Source: Puccinellia tenuiflora (taxonomy: Eukaryota > Streptophyta > Magnoliopsida > Poales > Poaceae). From it: a stretch of DNA of 64,000 nt. Position 1 is the stretch's first letter, and the number at the start of each line of letters is the position of its first letter. Below the pieces are notes generated by a model, which saw only the letters and a program-made list of their open reading frames with translations, had not been told where the DNA came from and did not search any database. Of the stretch, positions 31,934-44,274 are shown piece by piece. The stretch spans positions 3,357,092 to 3,421,091 of the forward strand of contig QRDG01000473.1 in the NCBI GenBank assembly GCA_012064385.1, in the 5' to 3' direction. A program made the position numbers and the translations under genes.

Positions 31934-34297
31934 ACATCCCCAAGCTTAACTCATGCTCGTCCTCGAGTATGAAAGTGATAAAAGTAACATGAACTTTGCA
32001 ATATAATCACAATATGGATATACAAGATGATTGCTATTGGTACATAAAGTCAAATGATTCATTATTTCAAAGAAGTAGCAATATGCAAAAAGTTTATAAA
32101 GTGATATCAAGTATTCAATGAAAAGATGATCAATGATAGTTCACAAAGTGCAACATAAAAGATAGTACTATCGACATTCTTACTTTTGCATACTTGTGGT
32201 CCACAGAGTGTAGAAAATCTGAATATAAAAGGTGGACACTTTGGAAAAGATGTATAAATAAGTAGAGGTAAAGCATGCATAAGTTTCATCTATCCTCCAA
32301 ACTATTCTAGTTAAGTTATTGAATGCAATTGTAATACTTGGTGTCAAGCTCTCATTCCCCTATCATAGCATCTTGAATGATTAAAGTTGAATGTGAAAGC
32401 AAATATGAGTAGTGGCCTTGATAAAGTAAAGGTTAGATGTCTCATGCCCCTTGAATACAAGTACCTACACCATGATTACTCAACTTGGGAAACAGAGCAA
32501 GTTTAAGTTATCTATCATTGTAAATAATAACGGTATCATCAAGAGTCTCAACTGGGGTACCTCTTGTCCCATGATATGGATCAAGCCCATATCAAAACAA
32601 CAAGACAAACAAACATAATGAACAATCTCAACACCCTCTTTATTTACCACTTGATATAGCTTTTTATTGTAGGGTGTATCACAGAGAGTTCAAAATAGCA
32701 TGTAAGTAAATTTCCACCATGAATGATGCATGGCTTAGATTAGCGGCCCAGGATTCTCTCTAACCATTTATACAAACTCATTTAAACTTAACTCTATTTT
32801 CACATTATTTCGTCATGATAGGCATCCATAGACAAAAGTACATGATATCAACTAAATAGATAATGGAACATGTTGAAAGCTTTGCATGTGACAACACATA
32901 TGGGCTAACTCCCAACCTTAAACATTTATCAAGCCACTATCATCATAATATTAATCACAATGGTTCATCTTTATTGAATGCAATAAAAGTAAAGTGTGCA
33001 TCAAGTTCGCGAGAGCTTTTTAACCAACTTTTCCCATTATAATAAATAACATCATCAGTTTCATTTAGAGGCATAGATAACACAAATAACATGATAAACA
33101 TACTTGGAATATCATAAAGCTAATAGGTAGATATGGTGGACTCACTGGAAAAACTTGGGTTGAAGGTGTTGGAAACAAGTTTTTACTTGTTGGAATTTTT
33201 GGGCTAGCAAAAGGGAGAAAGATGACCATCTAGATGCATGCATGAGTGTCCATAGAACTAACTAATTCATGTCAAATAAGGTGAAATAACATACAGCATC
33301 AAAACATGAATAAAAGATAGCTCATGATAAAGCATTTGCAAATTATTACTCATAAAGAAGCTCATGAATCATGCAACTATATGTGTCATTAAAAATCAAC
33401 TTAGATATCCCTTTTTCCCTATCATATAAAAGCATGCAACTTAATTCAACCTAAACTTCCACTAGCTCTCTCATATAAAAATGATAGTGGTGGTCTCAAA
33501 ACAAAAATCAAACCAAAACAAAAAACAAATAAAAGACGCTCCAAGTTCATGCGATAAAGTGCATTGATAGAAAAACAGAAGTTAGACGTGTGCAAACCGA
33601 GAGTGTGTAGGTTCATTGGGGATGTTCTCCACATCCCCAAGCTTATGGTTTTCACCATCCTTGGATAACTCATGGTGCATCTCCTCCAATCCCTGTGAAA
33701 AAACTTCAAAACATTGTTTCTCTCATTTCTTTTCTGTGGGGTGACGTTAGTAGAGATAAATAAATAGGTTTCTTGCTGCATATAATCCATGGACTAAAAT
33801 ACATATGAATGTCCAGAAAGTGTATAATGTTGTATGCCTACTCATAAACTCAATTGGATCAAAAATATTCAACTTAAAAGTTCAAAACAAGCATAAAACA
33901 ATACGGGACAGAATCTGTCCAGAAAAACAGCAGCAGAAAAACGTATTTTTCTGTCCTACTTAAACTCGTCTAAAAACTCTTAAAACATTCAGACATACAT
34001 AGGATGAACAGTTTCAGTTACAGTAAAAATCTCAGCCCATTCTTATTTACAGAATAGGAATGAAAAATCAAACTGTGCACAGACTCCGTGCAGGAATAAA
34101 ATCTCCGAATAGAAATAGCAACTTTTTCAAACCAAAATGGGTAAACTTGGCACTTTATTAAAAATCCCAGAAACTAAGCTAAGAAACAATCTCTTGTTAC
34201 AGCAAGAGGACACAAATAAAGTAAAAACAACCGGGTTGCCTCCCGTAAAGCGCTTTCTTTATAGTCTTTTAGCTAGACATAATAGTTTTAATGATGC
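31934..34297 (-). other. Internal noncoding part of the Gypsy-type element
   Basis: No coding region is seen. It lies between the end of the gag frames and the polypurine tract. In autonomous Gypsy elements pol would be here or before it; nothing resembling pol remains. The phrase catccccaagctta recurs at about 33630 and 31930. Confidence 0.7.
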
Positions 34298-37200
34298 TCA
34301 CATAGGAATAAGAATTGAAATGCAAAAGAGAGCATCAAGAGAAAAATATGAAACACATTTAAGTCTACCCCACTTCCTATGCATTGGGATCTTGTAAGAA
34401 AATAAATCAATAAAGCACAAAGTGACTAGCATAGGAAGGCAAAGCGAGTGCGACTTCAAAATTTTCAACAAATAGAGAGAAGACTTAATATTTTTGAGAT
34501 AAATGAAATCATGTCTCCCTCTCTCATAAAAGCTTTCAGAGGCATCATTGATAAACTCAACAATATAGCTATCACATGAAACATTCTTATCATGATCCAT
34601 ATGCATAAAAGTATCAATATTTTCCACATAAGCAAAGTTCTTCTTATTAATAGCAATGGGAGTAGCATCATTGTAAAGAACTCGAACATGATAGACAAGT
34701 TGTATATTAATTGGATGGTTTTGGGTAATCCTTCCAAAACTATGACAAGTTTCATGAGGATGATTGTAATTATTAGCATCATCATTTTCAGGATTAGTAC
34801 CAAAGAGACTTTCAATATCAAAAGTACTATGCTTTTCCCAATCATGATCACTACTATAAGTAACAGGCATAGGATCATCATCGAAATCAGACTCATTAGC
34901 AACAACTATAATAGGAGCAACATGCTTAGGGGAAGATACCATTTCCTCTATCCTTTTACTCCTCCTCTTCTTCTTCTTTCCCTTCTCAGGAGGGAGAGGC
35001 TTGAAAGGAGGCTTCTCCACATACCCTGGTTTATTGTTAGAAACAATAGAAGAAAGGGATACCTCCTTTTCATTAATAAGAGTAAGACAAACATTAGTCC
35101 TTTCATATTTTGGTAAAGCCATTCCATCTTTTATAATATTTTGAATGTAAGTGTTGTCATGGCAATTATTAACACAATAGAGATAACATCCATGCAACAC
35201 GCTATTCATATCAAAAGCACTCATATATAACGAAGAAGTTTTTCTTGATAACTCTTCACACCCCAAAAATAATGTAAGTTCATCATGCTGATTAGGAGTG
35301 ATCATGTTATCACAAAAGTCTCTCGCAGTACTTATATTAGAATCTGAGCATTGGAATCTGAAATGACCCTCTTTATAGCAAAGTTCACAAATAAAAAGAT
35401 AGGTGTCAGAAACCTTTTTAGCAAGATCACTTAGAGCTCTGTACCATGTTGTAGTTTTTTCATTCCTATGATGAATACAATATTCCTCTTCAATTTTATT
35501 CTTTTCCCACAATAATTAACATGCTTATAGGGAATAGTACTTTCAGAAGTTTGAGCATGTTTATTGCAATCATCAATAACTGTTTAGGTTTCCAAGCAAG
35601 TGTCTTTAGAAGGTTCATGATACATGTCCCAATTCTCTTTAGGAATATAAATATGAGAAGCAAAAGTTTTACAGCAATCAACAATAATTTGAGAATCAAG
35701 ACCAAATTTAGCACTGAGCTCATGGAAACTAGTAGTTTTACTGAAAGACTCAATGCAATCATACTTATAGTTTATACCTGATTCTTTACCTTTGTCGTTA
35801 TACTGAAAGACTCAATGCAATCTTCAATATTGTGTTGAATTGTTTCAAGAATATCCCATTTAGCTTCAACCTTCTTGCTTGTGAAAGAACCTCCTGAACA
35901 GGCATCCAGATGATCCTTATAATGACCTGAAAGCCTTGCATAAAAATTAGTAATAATTATTTCCTTAGGAAGCTCATGGTTAGGACATTTGAGTATTAAT
36001 GCTTTCAGTCTTCCCCAAGCTTGAGCAATGCTTTCTCTATCATGAGGATAAAAATTGAAAATGTAACACCTATCTAGATGCACTTCATGAAGAGGATAAA
36101 ACTTAGAGTAAAAGAGAGATTCAAGCTGTTTCCAATTCGAAAGGGGATCATCCAGCATCCTATACCACTTCTTTGCTTTGCCCTTAAGTGAAAATGGAAA
36201 TAATTTCCTCATGACATCTTCCCTTGATAAACCTGCAACCTTAAACAGCTCACAAAGTTCTGTAAATTTCAACAAGTGATCATGTGGATGGATTGTTCCA
36301 TCCCCTGCATAACATTCATCCATAACCATTTTAATATATTCTGTAGGTATTTCAAAAGGAATACTTTCAGTAGGTGGTTTTAGAATATCACAAGTATCCT
36401 TAGAATTATCACATATAGGAGACAAAGTATTATCAAGGTAAATTTTTTTCTCCAAAGCTGGGGAACTAAAAAGATCATTTTCATATAAACTAGCTTCCCC
36501 AAGCTTAGACTTTTCCATAGCATTAGGAATAATGGTGTTCAAAGAATTCATGCTAATAGCATTGCCATCACTATTATGCGAACAAACTCCCATTGGTTTA
36601 ATTATCTCTTCAAAAGCATCATCAGAATCATAAAATCAAAGTTTATCATCAGCCAAATTTTGAGTGTTACCCTCATCCATTGGTGGGGAAGGCGGATGTT
36701 TCCTCTCTTCAGTCTCTAGTTGTTCATCATCTTCTTGCTCTTCATTGTCCTCCACTTGGGGCTGCATGGGCATCCCCAAGCTTAGGATTTTATCCTCTTC
36801 TTCACATACTTCCTCTTCCAAGCTTATGTTTGCATCATCTTCTTCCTGCAAAACATTAGATCTTCCTTGGGCAAATCTCTTCCTTGTGTCAACAACATAG
36901 ATATTTTCATCAAATTCATCTATGCAGATATTAAGGATAAAGGCAATCATATTTTTAGATTGAGCACTACTAGGAAACAGGCTACCAGTGGCGCACCTTT
37001 TCACAATTCTGTGGCGCATCCCTGGAAATAGTGGATGCGCCACTAAATCCTCGCCACTAAAATATATTTCTGTGGCGCACGCCGGTGGTGCGCCACAGAA
37101 ATGCCAAATTCTGTGGCGCATCCCAGCACCGTGCGCCACAGAAATATTTTAGTGGCGCATCCCACCTTGGTGCGCCACAGAATTTTTTTTGAATTTCAAA

Positions 37201-38870
37201 AAAAAGGGCGGCCAGATCTAGATCCAGATCTGGATCTAGATCTGGCCGCCGGAATTTCGCCGGAATTTCGTCGGAGCTCGTCGGAGACCGTGTTGCCGTG
37301 GGTGGAGGAAGGGGTCGTCGGAGGTCATCGGAGGTCGCCGGATGAGGTCGCTGGAGTGGAGGAGGAGGTCGCCGGAGTGGAGGCCGAGGTCACCGGAGTG
37401 GAGGAGGAGGTTGCCGGTGGTGGAGGAGGTCGCCGGAGGTGGAGGAGGAGGTCACCGAAGGTGGAGGTCGTCGGGGTTGAGGTCGTCGGGGTTGTGGAGG
37501 TGGTCGCCGGGGTGGTGAGGAGGTCGCCGGAGTTGTGGAGCTCGCCGGAGTTGTGGAGGAGGTCGCCGGAGGTGGAGGTGGAGGAGGAGTAGGGGAGAAG
37601 AGATGGAGGAGGGAGGAGAAGAGATGGAGGAGGGAGGAGAAGAGATGGAGGAGTAGAGGAGAAGAGATGGAGGAGGGAGGAGAAGGGGAGAGAAGTGTAG
37701 AGGAGAAGGGAAGAGGAGAAAGAAAGAGGAGAAGTGGAGAGAGAAGTGGAGGGAGAACTGGAGGAGATGAGGAGAAAAGGGGAAAAGAGAGGGAGATGAG
37801 GGGCGCCGGCGGGATTCAAATTTTGAATCTCACAATTCTGTGGCGCATGGGCTAGACATGCGCCACAGAATTTTTTTTTCCTTTTTTTGATTTTTTTTTA
37901 TTTTGCTGGGAAAATTCTTCTGTTGGCCATAACTTTTTTTTCGTTTGGAATTTTGAGAATCTAAAAAAAGGCTAACCGGGTAAACCCGGGTGAGGGCGGT
38001 TCCGAAATTTTCTCTAGTTTTTTTTAAGGTATTATACGCATTTTTTCGACGTCGTATGCAAAAGTTATGGCCAATTTAATATTTCTTCACCTACTATTGG
38101 AAAAAAGGTCAAAATGTGTATTTCAAATTTTTCCTACAAACTAGACCCTAAACCTTCCATATATCTAAAATGATTTTATTTTTTGAATTTTTTATCATTT
38201 TGTTTCACTCCGTGCAAAACTAAAAAGGCGATCCACGGGGGGGGGGGGGGGGGTGGGTGGTGGGATCTGAAATCCGGGCACAATTCTGTGGCGCATGGGG
38301 CCACATGCGCCACAGAAAGTAACAATTTTGTGGCGCATGTGGCCCCATGCGCCACAGAAAGGGCACCCACCCAATCATTGGTGCCGGGGCCACCATATTT
38401 CTGTGGCGCATGCGTCTAGATGCGCCACAGAAAGACATATTTCTGTGGCGCATGCCAAGTGGTGCGCCACAAAAAAACAATTTAGTGGCGCATGGAATAA
38501 TGGTGCGCCACAAATAGCATTCCACCTATAGCTAGTTTCCTAGTAGTGGAGAAGCTATAGGGCAGGTTTCATGTTCATCAATGAAGGTGTTTAATGCTGC
38601 CACAAAAATAACAAATTGCTCTACTTCTGCCATCCCTAAGTGAGCATAATTCCCTGTATGATAAGTTGCAATAACAGGTTCAACTTTATTGGAAGGGCAT
38701 TGGAATTCAAAGTGTCTACAGTATTCAGAGCAACAAGTTTCTTCCTTATGAAAATTAAGCAGCTCATTAGCAATTTTATTTAGATACCTCATGATGGTTT
38801 TTAATCTTTTCCCTTCGAAAGATTCTCTAAATTCAGCAGCTATCATGGCATTTTTATAATAGTTTTCCAT
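34298..38870 (-). pseudogene. gag of the Gypsy-type element, broken and split by CACTA-3
   Basis: The protein starts at ATG 38870 (MENYYKNAMIAAEFRESF) and runs to about 38549, where CACTA-3 interrupts it. It continues from 36964 with the same frame phase. The Retrotrans_gag domain lies at about 36400-35830 (KLFPFSLKGKAKKWYRMLDDP, WKQLESLFYSKFYPLHEV). A CCHC knuckle, CELCYKEGHFRFQC, is at about 35345-35390. Damage: TGA at 36636-36638, a frameshift near 35800 explained by a 62-bp-offset repeat of tactgaaagactcaatgcaatc (35739 and 35801), TAA near 35585, and a frame change near 35515. Gag binds RNA and forms particles; autonomous relatives would have to supply the enzymes in trans. Confidence 0.87.
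36965..38548. mobile_element. CACTA-3: non-autonomous CACTA element inserted in gag
   Basis: The ends are CACTACTAGGAAAC and the complement GTTTCCTAGTAGTG. GAG is duplicated at 36962-36964 and 38549-38551. Both ends are lined with repeats of tgtggcgcat and its complement atgcgccaca, the subterminal repeats. The 1,584-bp interior has a purine-rich GGTCGCCGGAGTGGAGGA array (about 37270-37800) and a run of 16 or more G at about 38238. There is no transposase; the long Gly/Glu-rich or Ser/Pro-rich frames here are products of the repeats. Confidence 0.93.
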
Positions 38871-39014
38871 TTTTTAATTTTTTTGGGTTTTTGATATAAT
38901 GCAAAACTGAAAGTAAAACTAAACTAAATGCAAAACTGAAAGTAAACTAGAGTATATGCAAAACTGAAAATAAATATCTAGTACAAACAAGAATAGAAAC
39001 TTAAGCGCTACGCT

Positions 39015-39031
39015 CCCCGGAAACGGCGCCA
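39015..39031 (-). other. Primer-binding site of the Gypsy-type element
   Basis: On the minus strand TGGCGCCGTTTCCGGGG lies 10 bases inside the right LTR. TGGCGCCGTTGCCGGGG is a common primer site of plant Gypsy elements, so this is that site with one change. It fixes the orientation. Confidence 0.8.
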
Positions 39032-39041
39032 GAAAAGTACT

Positions 39042-40511
39042 TGATAACCCCCAAGAGCAGGGGATCACTGTAGCACCTCTCAATGTGGAAGAAGGGTATC
39101 GATCCGCAGGAGCAAGAAGGAAAAGTTATCTATTCCCTACAACTAAAGTGTCACAAGTTTTAGTTGATTATGCACTAAACAAGTTTAAAGAACAAGATGG
39201 TTGATTTAATGGATGGATGTTTAATGTAACAAAACAGGAATGTGAAAGTGTCCCAATCCTCTTTAATGCAAGAGGACAAGACAAGGGAACAAGAGTGTGA
39301 AAGTGTCCTAATCCTCTTTAATGCAAGAGGACAAGACAAAGGTGTAAACGGTGCTTTGGAAATAAGGCCTAGGGATCATACTTTCACTAGTGGACACTCT
39401 CAACAATAATAATATAATTGAATACATAGATATTTCCTCTTCACTATGCTACCCCGAACTATCCTCCGGTTGGATAACGAACACCAATCCATTATGTAGG
39501 GCTACAAAAAGGACACCTTAAAGTTCGTATTCCACATCTATGGACACTTCATGCGGTCTCTATTCGCATCCAAAGATAGTACTAACAAACACCACAATAT
39601 CATAGAGACACCCAACACAAATAATAACTCATGATAAGTATTCATGTAATCTTTAGCCTAAGAGACACACACGGTGCGCACACTGTCAACTTTACACCAT
39701 GGGACAAGGGTGACTCCGGCAATCACATCAATAAAACCACTTGAGTAGCATAATTCATAAGATGATGAAGAGTAACATCTATGGATTCAACTAGATTACA
39801 AAGCTCATGATCACATAAAGATCATACCATGGGAGAGAGAGATAAACCACATAGCTACCGGCATGAGCCCTCAGCCCCGATGAGGGACTACTCCCTCCTC
39901 ATCATGGAGATGGTGGAGATGAGATGATCTTGCTGTAGAAGTTGATGATGATCACGCCGGAGGGGGGTGGAGCCCTCCGGAGGTGGATTTCGGCAGCGTT
40001 TCCCCCCTCCGATCTTCTCCGGCGGCAGCCCTCCGCCTCTCTGTTTCTGGTTTTGCGTTTCTCTGCCGCCTCCCTCTGGAAAACATCGGGGGACCTTTTA
40101 TATAGGTGTTTTTAGGTCACGAGGATGCTTCTGGGCGAAGGATGGATGCAAACGGGGCCACGAGGGCCAAATTGGATGGGCCCATGCGGCCTGGTACTGT
40201 AGCCGCGTGGGACCCCCCCTTTTGGTCCTCCGGCCTCCGTTTGTTGACTTCTTTCGCTCCTAAATCTTCTCCTTCCAAAATAATGACTCCCCTAAATTTA
40301 TAGCTCATTATGACGTCGTTAAGGTCCTGAAACAAATAAAGAAAGAAATAGGGGTTTTCTGCCTGCGCAGGATTAATTCCATATAAAGGGGAAATCATTA
40401 TAAATTACCAAAAATCATTAAATAACAGTAATATACCCCTTATGTGATGCAAATATGAATGGAATATAACTATTATAGTGCAAAGTTCATGTATGCATTT
40501 TAGATGCATCA
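39042..40511 (-). repeat. 5' LTR of the Gypsy-type element (1470 bp)
   Basis: This is the right copy in window coordinates. It carries the region homologous to 30533-31933 plus about 69 additional bases near its right end. The GC-rich block at about 39950-40250 contains a frame (MEPSGGGFR...) also open in the other LTR, but it has no domain and lies in the LTR, so it is not called as a gene. Confidence 0.92.
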
Positions 40512-40578
40512 GTGCCCGATATTTAACACACGGCAAAAGACCGACGGTACATGGTAAAGAAGCGATCTCCCATAGTGG
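40512..40578. mobile_element. Right part of the CTTTGCCGTGTG CACTA-like fragment
   Basis: The segment continues the element cut by the Gypsy insertion (left part 30250-30532) and contains cacacggcaaaag and gaagcgatctcccatagtg at its right end. The terminal ccatagtg resembles a CACTA TIR. Confidence 0.5.
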
Positions 40579-40633
40579 TGGCGATATATATTGATCGGGC
40601 TATTTTTTGCAAGTAAACGAAGATGGTGTAGTC

Positions 40634-42087
40634 ATGGGCGGATCCAGGGGGTGAGCAGTGGCTAGACCCCCCCAACCCCCCTCAACAAATTTCGTATGCA
40701 GTACTGGTTCTTAGTATGGCATACAACAGCTAACTACGAGTCTACGATCAGTACTCTCAGCCGTTGGCCAAAGAAACAGAGGCGCAGTCTCCCAGGCGGG
40801 TCCTAGGTCTTCCGCGTCTCCCAGGCGGCGGCGGCGGAAAAGCTTTTTCCTGCTCCAATCTCCGGCGATTGTGCTGGCCCCTCTCCTTCCGCTTGCCGCT
40901 CCGGCGGCAGGAGGGAGGGGGGCCCCGTTTTTTGCATGGTACTTAGGGCTAGGAGTTCTCTGGCATGGCGCGTCGTTGGGGTGGTGGGAGCGGCGCCCGG
41001 GCAAATAAATCTGCCTCAACTCTTCTCCCACACCGGCGTTGTCCTTCATGGCGGCGTCTCGGAGTTGGTGGCACTGTGTGCTTGCCGATCTTTCAGATCG
41101 GTGGCTTTAGGGTTCATGGATGGTGTCGGCGAGGCGGCGGCGATGACTCCATCAGATGGTTTTTTCCTCCTGCTCTGTCCCCGTTGCTGTGGCGTTGTCT
41201 CCGGCGCCAAGGTGGAGCAGAGAGGATTCGTCCAGGAGTACGTGCAGACGGTGGTCTGCACTGGTGATAGCTGGAATATGGTGCACCTTGTGGTGTGTTC
41301 GTGGTTAAAGGCTGATGGTTATGGTTCTCTACTCCGACATCGTCGTGCGTGGGTGCCAGTGCTGAAGTTCGATGGCGTGTCCGGGGACATGCTGCCCCGA
41401 TCTGTTTCTTTCAACGGCAATGGTTTGTCCTATGGAAAACTACATTGGAGTTCCGAAAAGCTGATGATCAGCGATGGAGCCGCGTCGAGCTTGGGTGAAG
41501 AGGTGATCTGTCTAATTTTTTCTTGGTGGCTGCTACGGTGGTGCCGAAGAAGATGGATAGGCGTTGGTTTGTCACATAGGTTTATCCTATCTTTTCAGAT
41601 CTGTAAAATCGGTGTATACGTACTTTGTATCTTGTCTTTTATTTATCAATGAGAATCGTATTACAATGAAAAAAAGAAAAAGAAAACAGAGGTGCAGTCC
41701 CTGTGCTACGTGAGAGCCCAGCAGGCCTACAACAGCCCACTCCCATTCGTAATCGATAAAGCTAGTGCCCTCCCGGTGGACCTAGTACCTCATAATTTGA
41801 CCAGGTACATCATATAATTTACAGTTAGTTTAATGAAACACATTATAGTATATTGAGAGAAAAGCTCTTTCGGCACTAGAAAAAAGCGACATATTTGCTG
41901 GATGTACATCATTTCCAGATTAACAGAATATAACATTCTTTCAAATGCAAGGCATATCATTATGATCGATGTTATGTTCGCCGTTGATATATAATTACTG
42001 CTTAAATTTTCTTAATGTATACTGTACTTGTTACACGCGTAAGAAAATCTTGGCCCCCCTCATGCTCAAATCCTTGCTCCGCCACTG
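40634..42087. mobile_element. hAT-like remnant with GGCGGA ends, carrying a retroposon
   Basis: The left end reads gggcggatccaggggg-tgagca, and the complement of the right end reads cagtggcggagcaaggatttgagca. CAGTGGCGGA-type ends are common among grass hAT elements. The interior has no transposase; its central part is the non-LTR insertion at 40790-41680. Flanking duplication is not clear, so the limits are approximate. Confidence 0.45.
40790..41680 (+). mobile_element. Non-LTR retroposon (LINE-type 3' end, A-rich tail)
   Basis: The flanks aagaaacagaggcgcagtc (40771-40789) and agaaaacagaggtgcagtc (41681-41699) are a target duplication of about 19 bases with minor differences. The right end has tttatttatcaatgaga-cgtattacaatg followed by an A-rich tail, the usual 3' end of grass LINEs. 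A 238-residue frame (40936-41652) has no RT or endonuclease motif. The unit is therefore a non-autonomous or 5'-truncated LINE derivative. Confidence 0.7.
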
Positions 42088-42204
42088 CATAATGAGTTGA
42101 GGAACGAGCACGTATGTGCGTACGATAGCGCGTGTGCATGCATGTCGATCGTCGACCTAGCCATCGATCGATCGATTGTGTGCATGAGCTGTCAGTCGAC
42201 TAGG

Positions 42205-42305
42205 ATTTCGCACGGCCATCGTACGTGGGAGTCGCCGACTGATCATCTAGTAGTGACCCATCCAGAAGATGGATTCATCGAGGAGAGGACGAAGAAAAAC
42301 AGGGA
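42205..42305. repeat. Noncoding module B, copy 3
   Basis: tcgcacggccatcgtacgtgggagtcgccgactgatc through cagaagatggattcatcgaggagagga matches 28808-28940 and, less closely, 26362-26480. A gaag tandem run follows at about 42319-42345. Confidence 0.6.
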
Positions 42306-42741
42306 TAAGATGCTTCGTGGCGAAGGAAGGAAGGAAGGAAGGAAGAGTCGAGAGTGCCTTTCGTGACGCCGGGGTGTCGTCGTCATGACGCAGCTCCGCA
42401 CGCAATGCCCTCCTCGGCTGCCCGGGCCCACACCACGCACCTGACCCCCTGTGAACGCAAACTCGCTCCTGTGTGTGTGCAGCCGCAAACAAGCTGCTCA
42501 TCGATTGACCGACATATACTACTGTTGCCGCCTGTTTTCTTCTATTCTTTTTCTCCTACGTTGTCAACTTGTCGGACGTACTACTAGCTACACTTACAAT
42601 GTACGGATCGACTACTAGTCTCTAGGTACGTGCTACCTTAGTACCCGCCACCAACGAGTAGTGTTCAATTTGCACAAAATAGTAAGAACGTGTTTCTAAA
42701 AAAAATCACACAACACATCAACATGATATATAGTCGTACGT
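42306..42741. other. Intergenic DNA without recognised genes
   Basis: Apart from the gaag microsatellite at its start, nothing recognisable was seen on either strand. It ends at the target duplication of the retroposon that follows. Confidence 0.4.
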
Positions 42742-42754
42742 GCATGTCTTAGAT

Positions 42755-44200
42755 TTTTTTTTTTTTTTGAAATGGAGGGTGAGACCCTAGCCTCTGCATC
42801 GAAAAGATGGATACGGCTTTCTTTATTAATTTATTCAACATAGGATTGATAAAGATGATATATCAAAAAATCCGAATCTCTCCACACAACACCTACAAAC
42901 CGGACAATGGGTGAAGATCATGTCAACAGAGCCTTATGTCCTGAGAACAATGAAATTCCTCCACAAGCTAGGAACCGGGGATTATCACATACCCCTAGAC
43001 GCCCTCTAAGCGAAACGAGAGTGTTCATCCGGTTTAGCAAACTCTTAGCGAGCACCTCGTGTACACGCTAAAGAAGTTGTCACCGCCGTCGAACCGCCGA
43101 GCAATCTTCATGGTTAAGATCCATATTGTCTTCACCAATCCTGCCGACGACGCCACCACGACGCCAGACAGCACCTCCACCCTGCGCGAGTCCATCATCT
43201 CATGTCTGACACCGAGAATCCACTGCGCCACGCCGCCAAAACTCGGTACCATCATCGCGGAAGATGCAAACCGCTCCACCTCATAGCCCCTCCAGCCAGC
43301 AGCTCCAAAAAAGACACCCCCATGGGGGAGAACGACGTTGCACGTCGCCATCGTTCGATCCGGGAAGCCCAGATCTAGGGTTTCCCCCGGAGCTACCCGG
43401 ACGAGGAGACGAGAAACATGTCGACTGCAACAAAGATGCTCCCCGACGATGCCTACATGGAGGGTATGACGCTGAGAGCGCCACCATCGACTGATCCGAG
43501 GATCTAGGGTTTCCCTCGGAGACTACTTTGCTCGAGACCAACGTCATACCTGTCCGGCAAGCCCAGCACCGCCATGGCCTCCGCCACCAGTGAGGGCACT
43601 AAAGACGAGGCTGACAGAGACGACCTGCCCCGCAAGGGAGGCGCGCCGCCACCACCGAAACCAGGGCCGCCGCCCTGGGTACCGACCTCCGCCGCAGAAC
43701 GGCCGGAGGGCTACCTTCCGCCCCGCGCCGCCCCGCGCGAGTGAGTTGCCCCGTCGTGGTGCTAGGCCAGCACCGCGCCCATACGCAAGCGCTAGGGGCA
43801 GAGGAGTCCCCACCGCCGCCGGCGACGACCAGGCTTTTCCTGGCCACGCCCCTTGGCAGCGGCGAGGGAGGATGAGGGGGGAGGGTTGGGGTCTGTGTCG
43901 GCGGGACCTGGGGTTCCCCTCCCTGGCGGATGAGGAGGGGATGAGCTCGAAAATCAAAACTTTTGGGGTGAGAATTTCAATTTCCCGGCCTCTGCATTAT
44001 CTAGGGATGCACATAACCATTAAGCATGAGTACCAGGATTTTTATCTTGGTTAATAACCAAGCCTGGTCCTCAGGATAGATTGCATGAGTATCAGGAAGG
44101 CCTGATCCTCAAGTATAAATAGGAACCTAAATTCGCGTCCATGGGGACTTGAACTTGGGTGTTGGGTTTGTACATCCACTCCCCCAACCAGTTGAGCTAG
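42755..44200 (-). mobile_element. Chimeric retroposon: tRNA-type SINE head joined to LINE-like body
   Basis: A perfect 13-base duplication, gcatgtcttagat, flanks the unit at 42742-42754 and 44201-44213. On the minus strand it starts with a tRNA-like promoter (44200 downward). A SINE-like segment ends near gataatgcagaggccggg (about 43975). A GC-rich body of about 1.2 kb follows, then a LINE-style 3' end with aataaagaaagccgtatccatc, gatgcagaggctagg and poly(A). No RT motif is present. The single flanking duplication implies that both parts were inserted together. Confidence 0.72.
44145..44199 (-). promoter_or_regulatory. RNA polymerase III internal promoter (A box and B box) of the SINE head
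   Basis: On the minus strand TAGCTCAACTGG (44199-44188) fits the A-box consensus TRGYNNARNNGG. GTTCAAGTCC (44154-44145) fits the B-box consensus GWTCRANNC. The 33-base gap is normal for tRNA-derived SINEs. Confidence 0.75.
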
Positions 44201-44274
44201 GCATGTCTTAGATACAAACCCCGTTCGCTAATCGAGAAGCGAACAAGAAAATCGTTATCATCAGATGAGTAGAC

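Larger units (their letters stand above)
30533..40511 (-). mobile_element. Gypsy-type LTR retrotransposon, gag-only (non-autonomous)
   Basis: Two LTRs, 30533-31933 and 39042-40511, flank the element and begin tgataacccccaag and end gatgcatca. GTGCC flanks it at 30528-30532 and 40512-40516, a perfect 5-bp target duplication. The primer-binding site next to the right LTR sets the sense strand as minus. Internal sequence holds a decayed gag and about 2.3 kb of noncoding DNA. No protease, RT, RNase H or integrase motif was found. CACTA-3 is inserted in gag. The LTRs differ at a few bases per hundred, so the insertion is fairly recent. Confidence 0.93.

Noticed and set aside
37101..37855. Gly/Glu-rich plus-strand and Ser/Thr/Pro-rich minus-strand frames
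   Set aside because: They are translations of the purine-rich tandem array inside CACTA-3.
43059..43494. Plus-strand frames in the retroposon body
   Set aside because: The element reads on the minus strand and neither strand shows RT, endonuclease or other domain.
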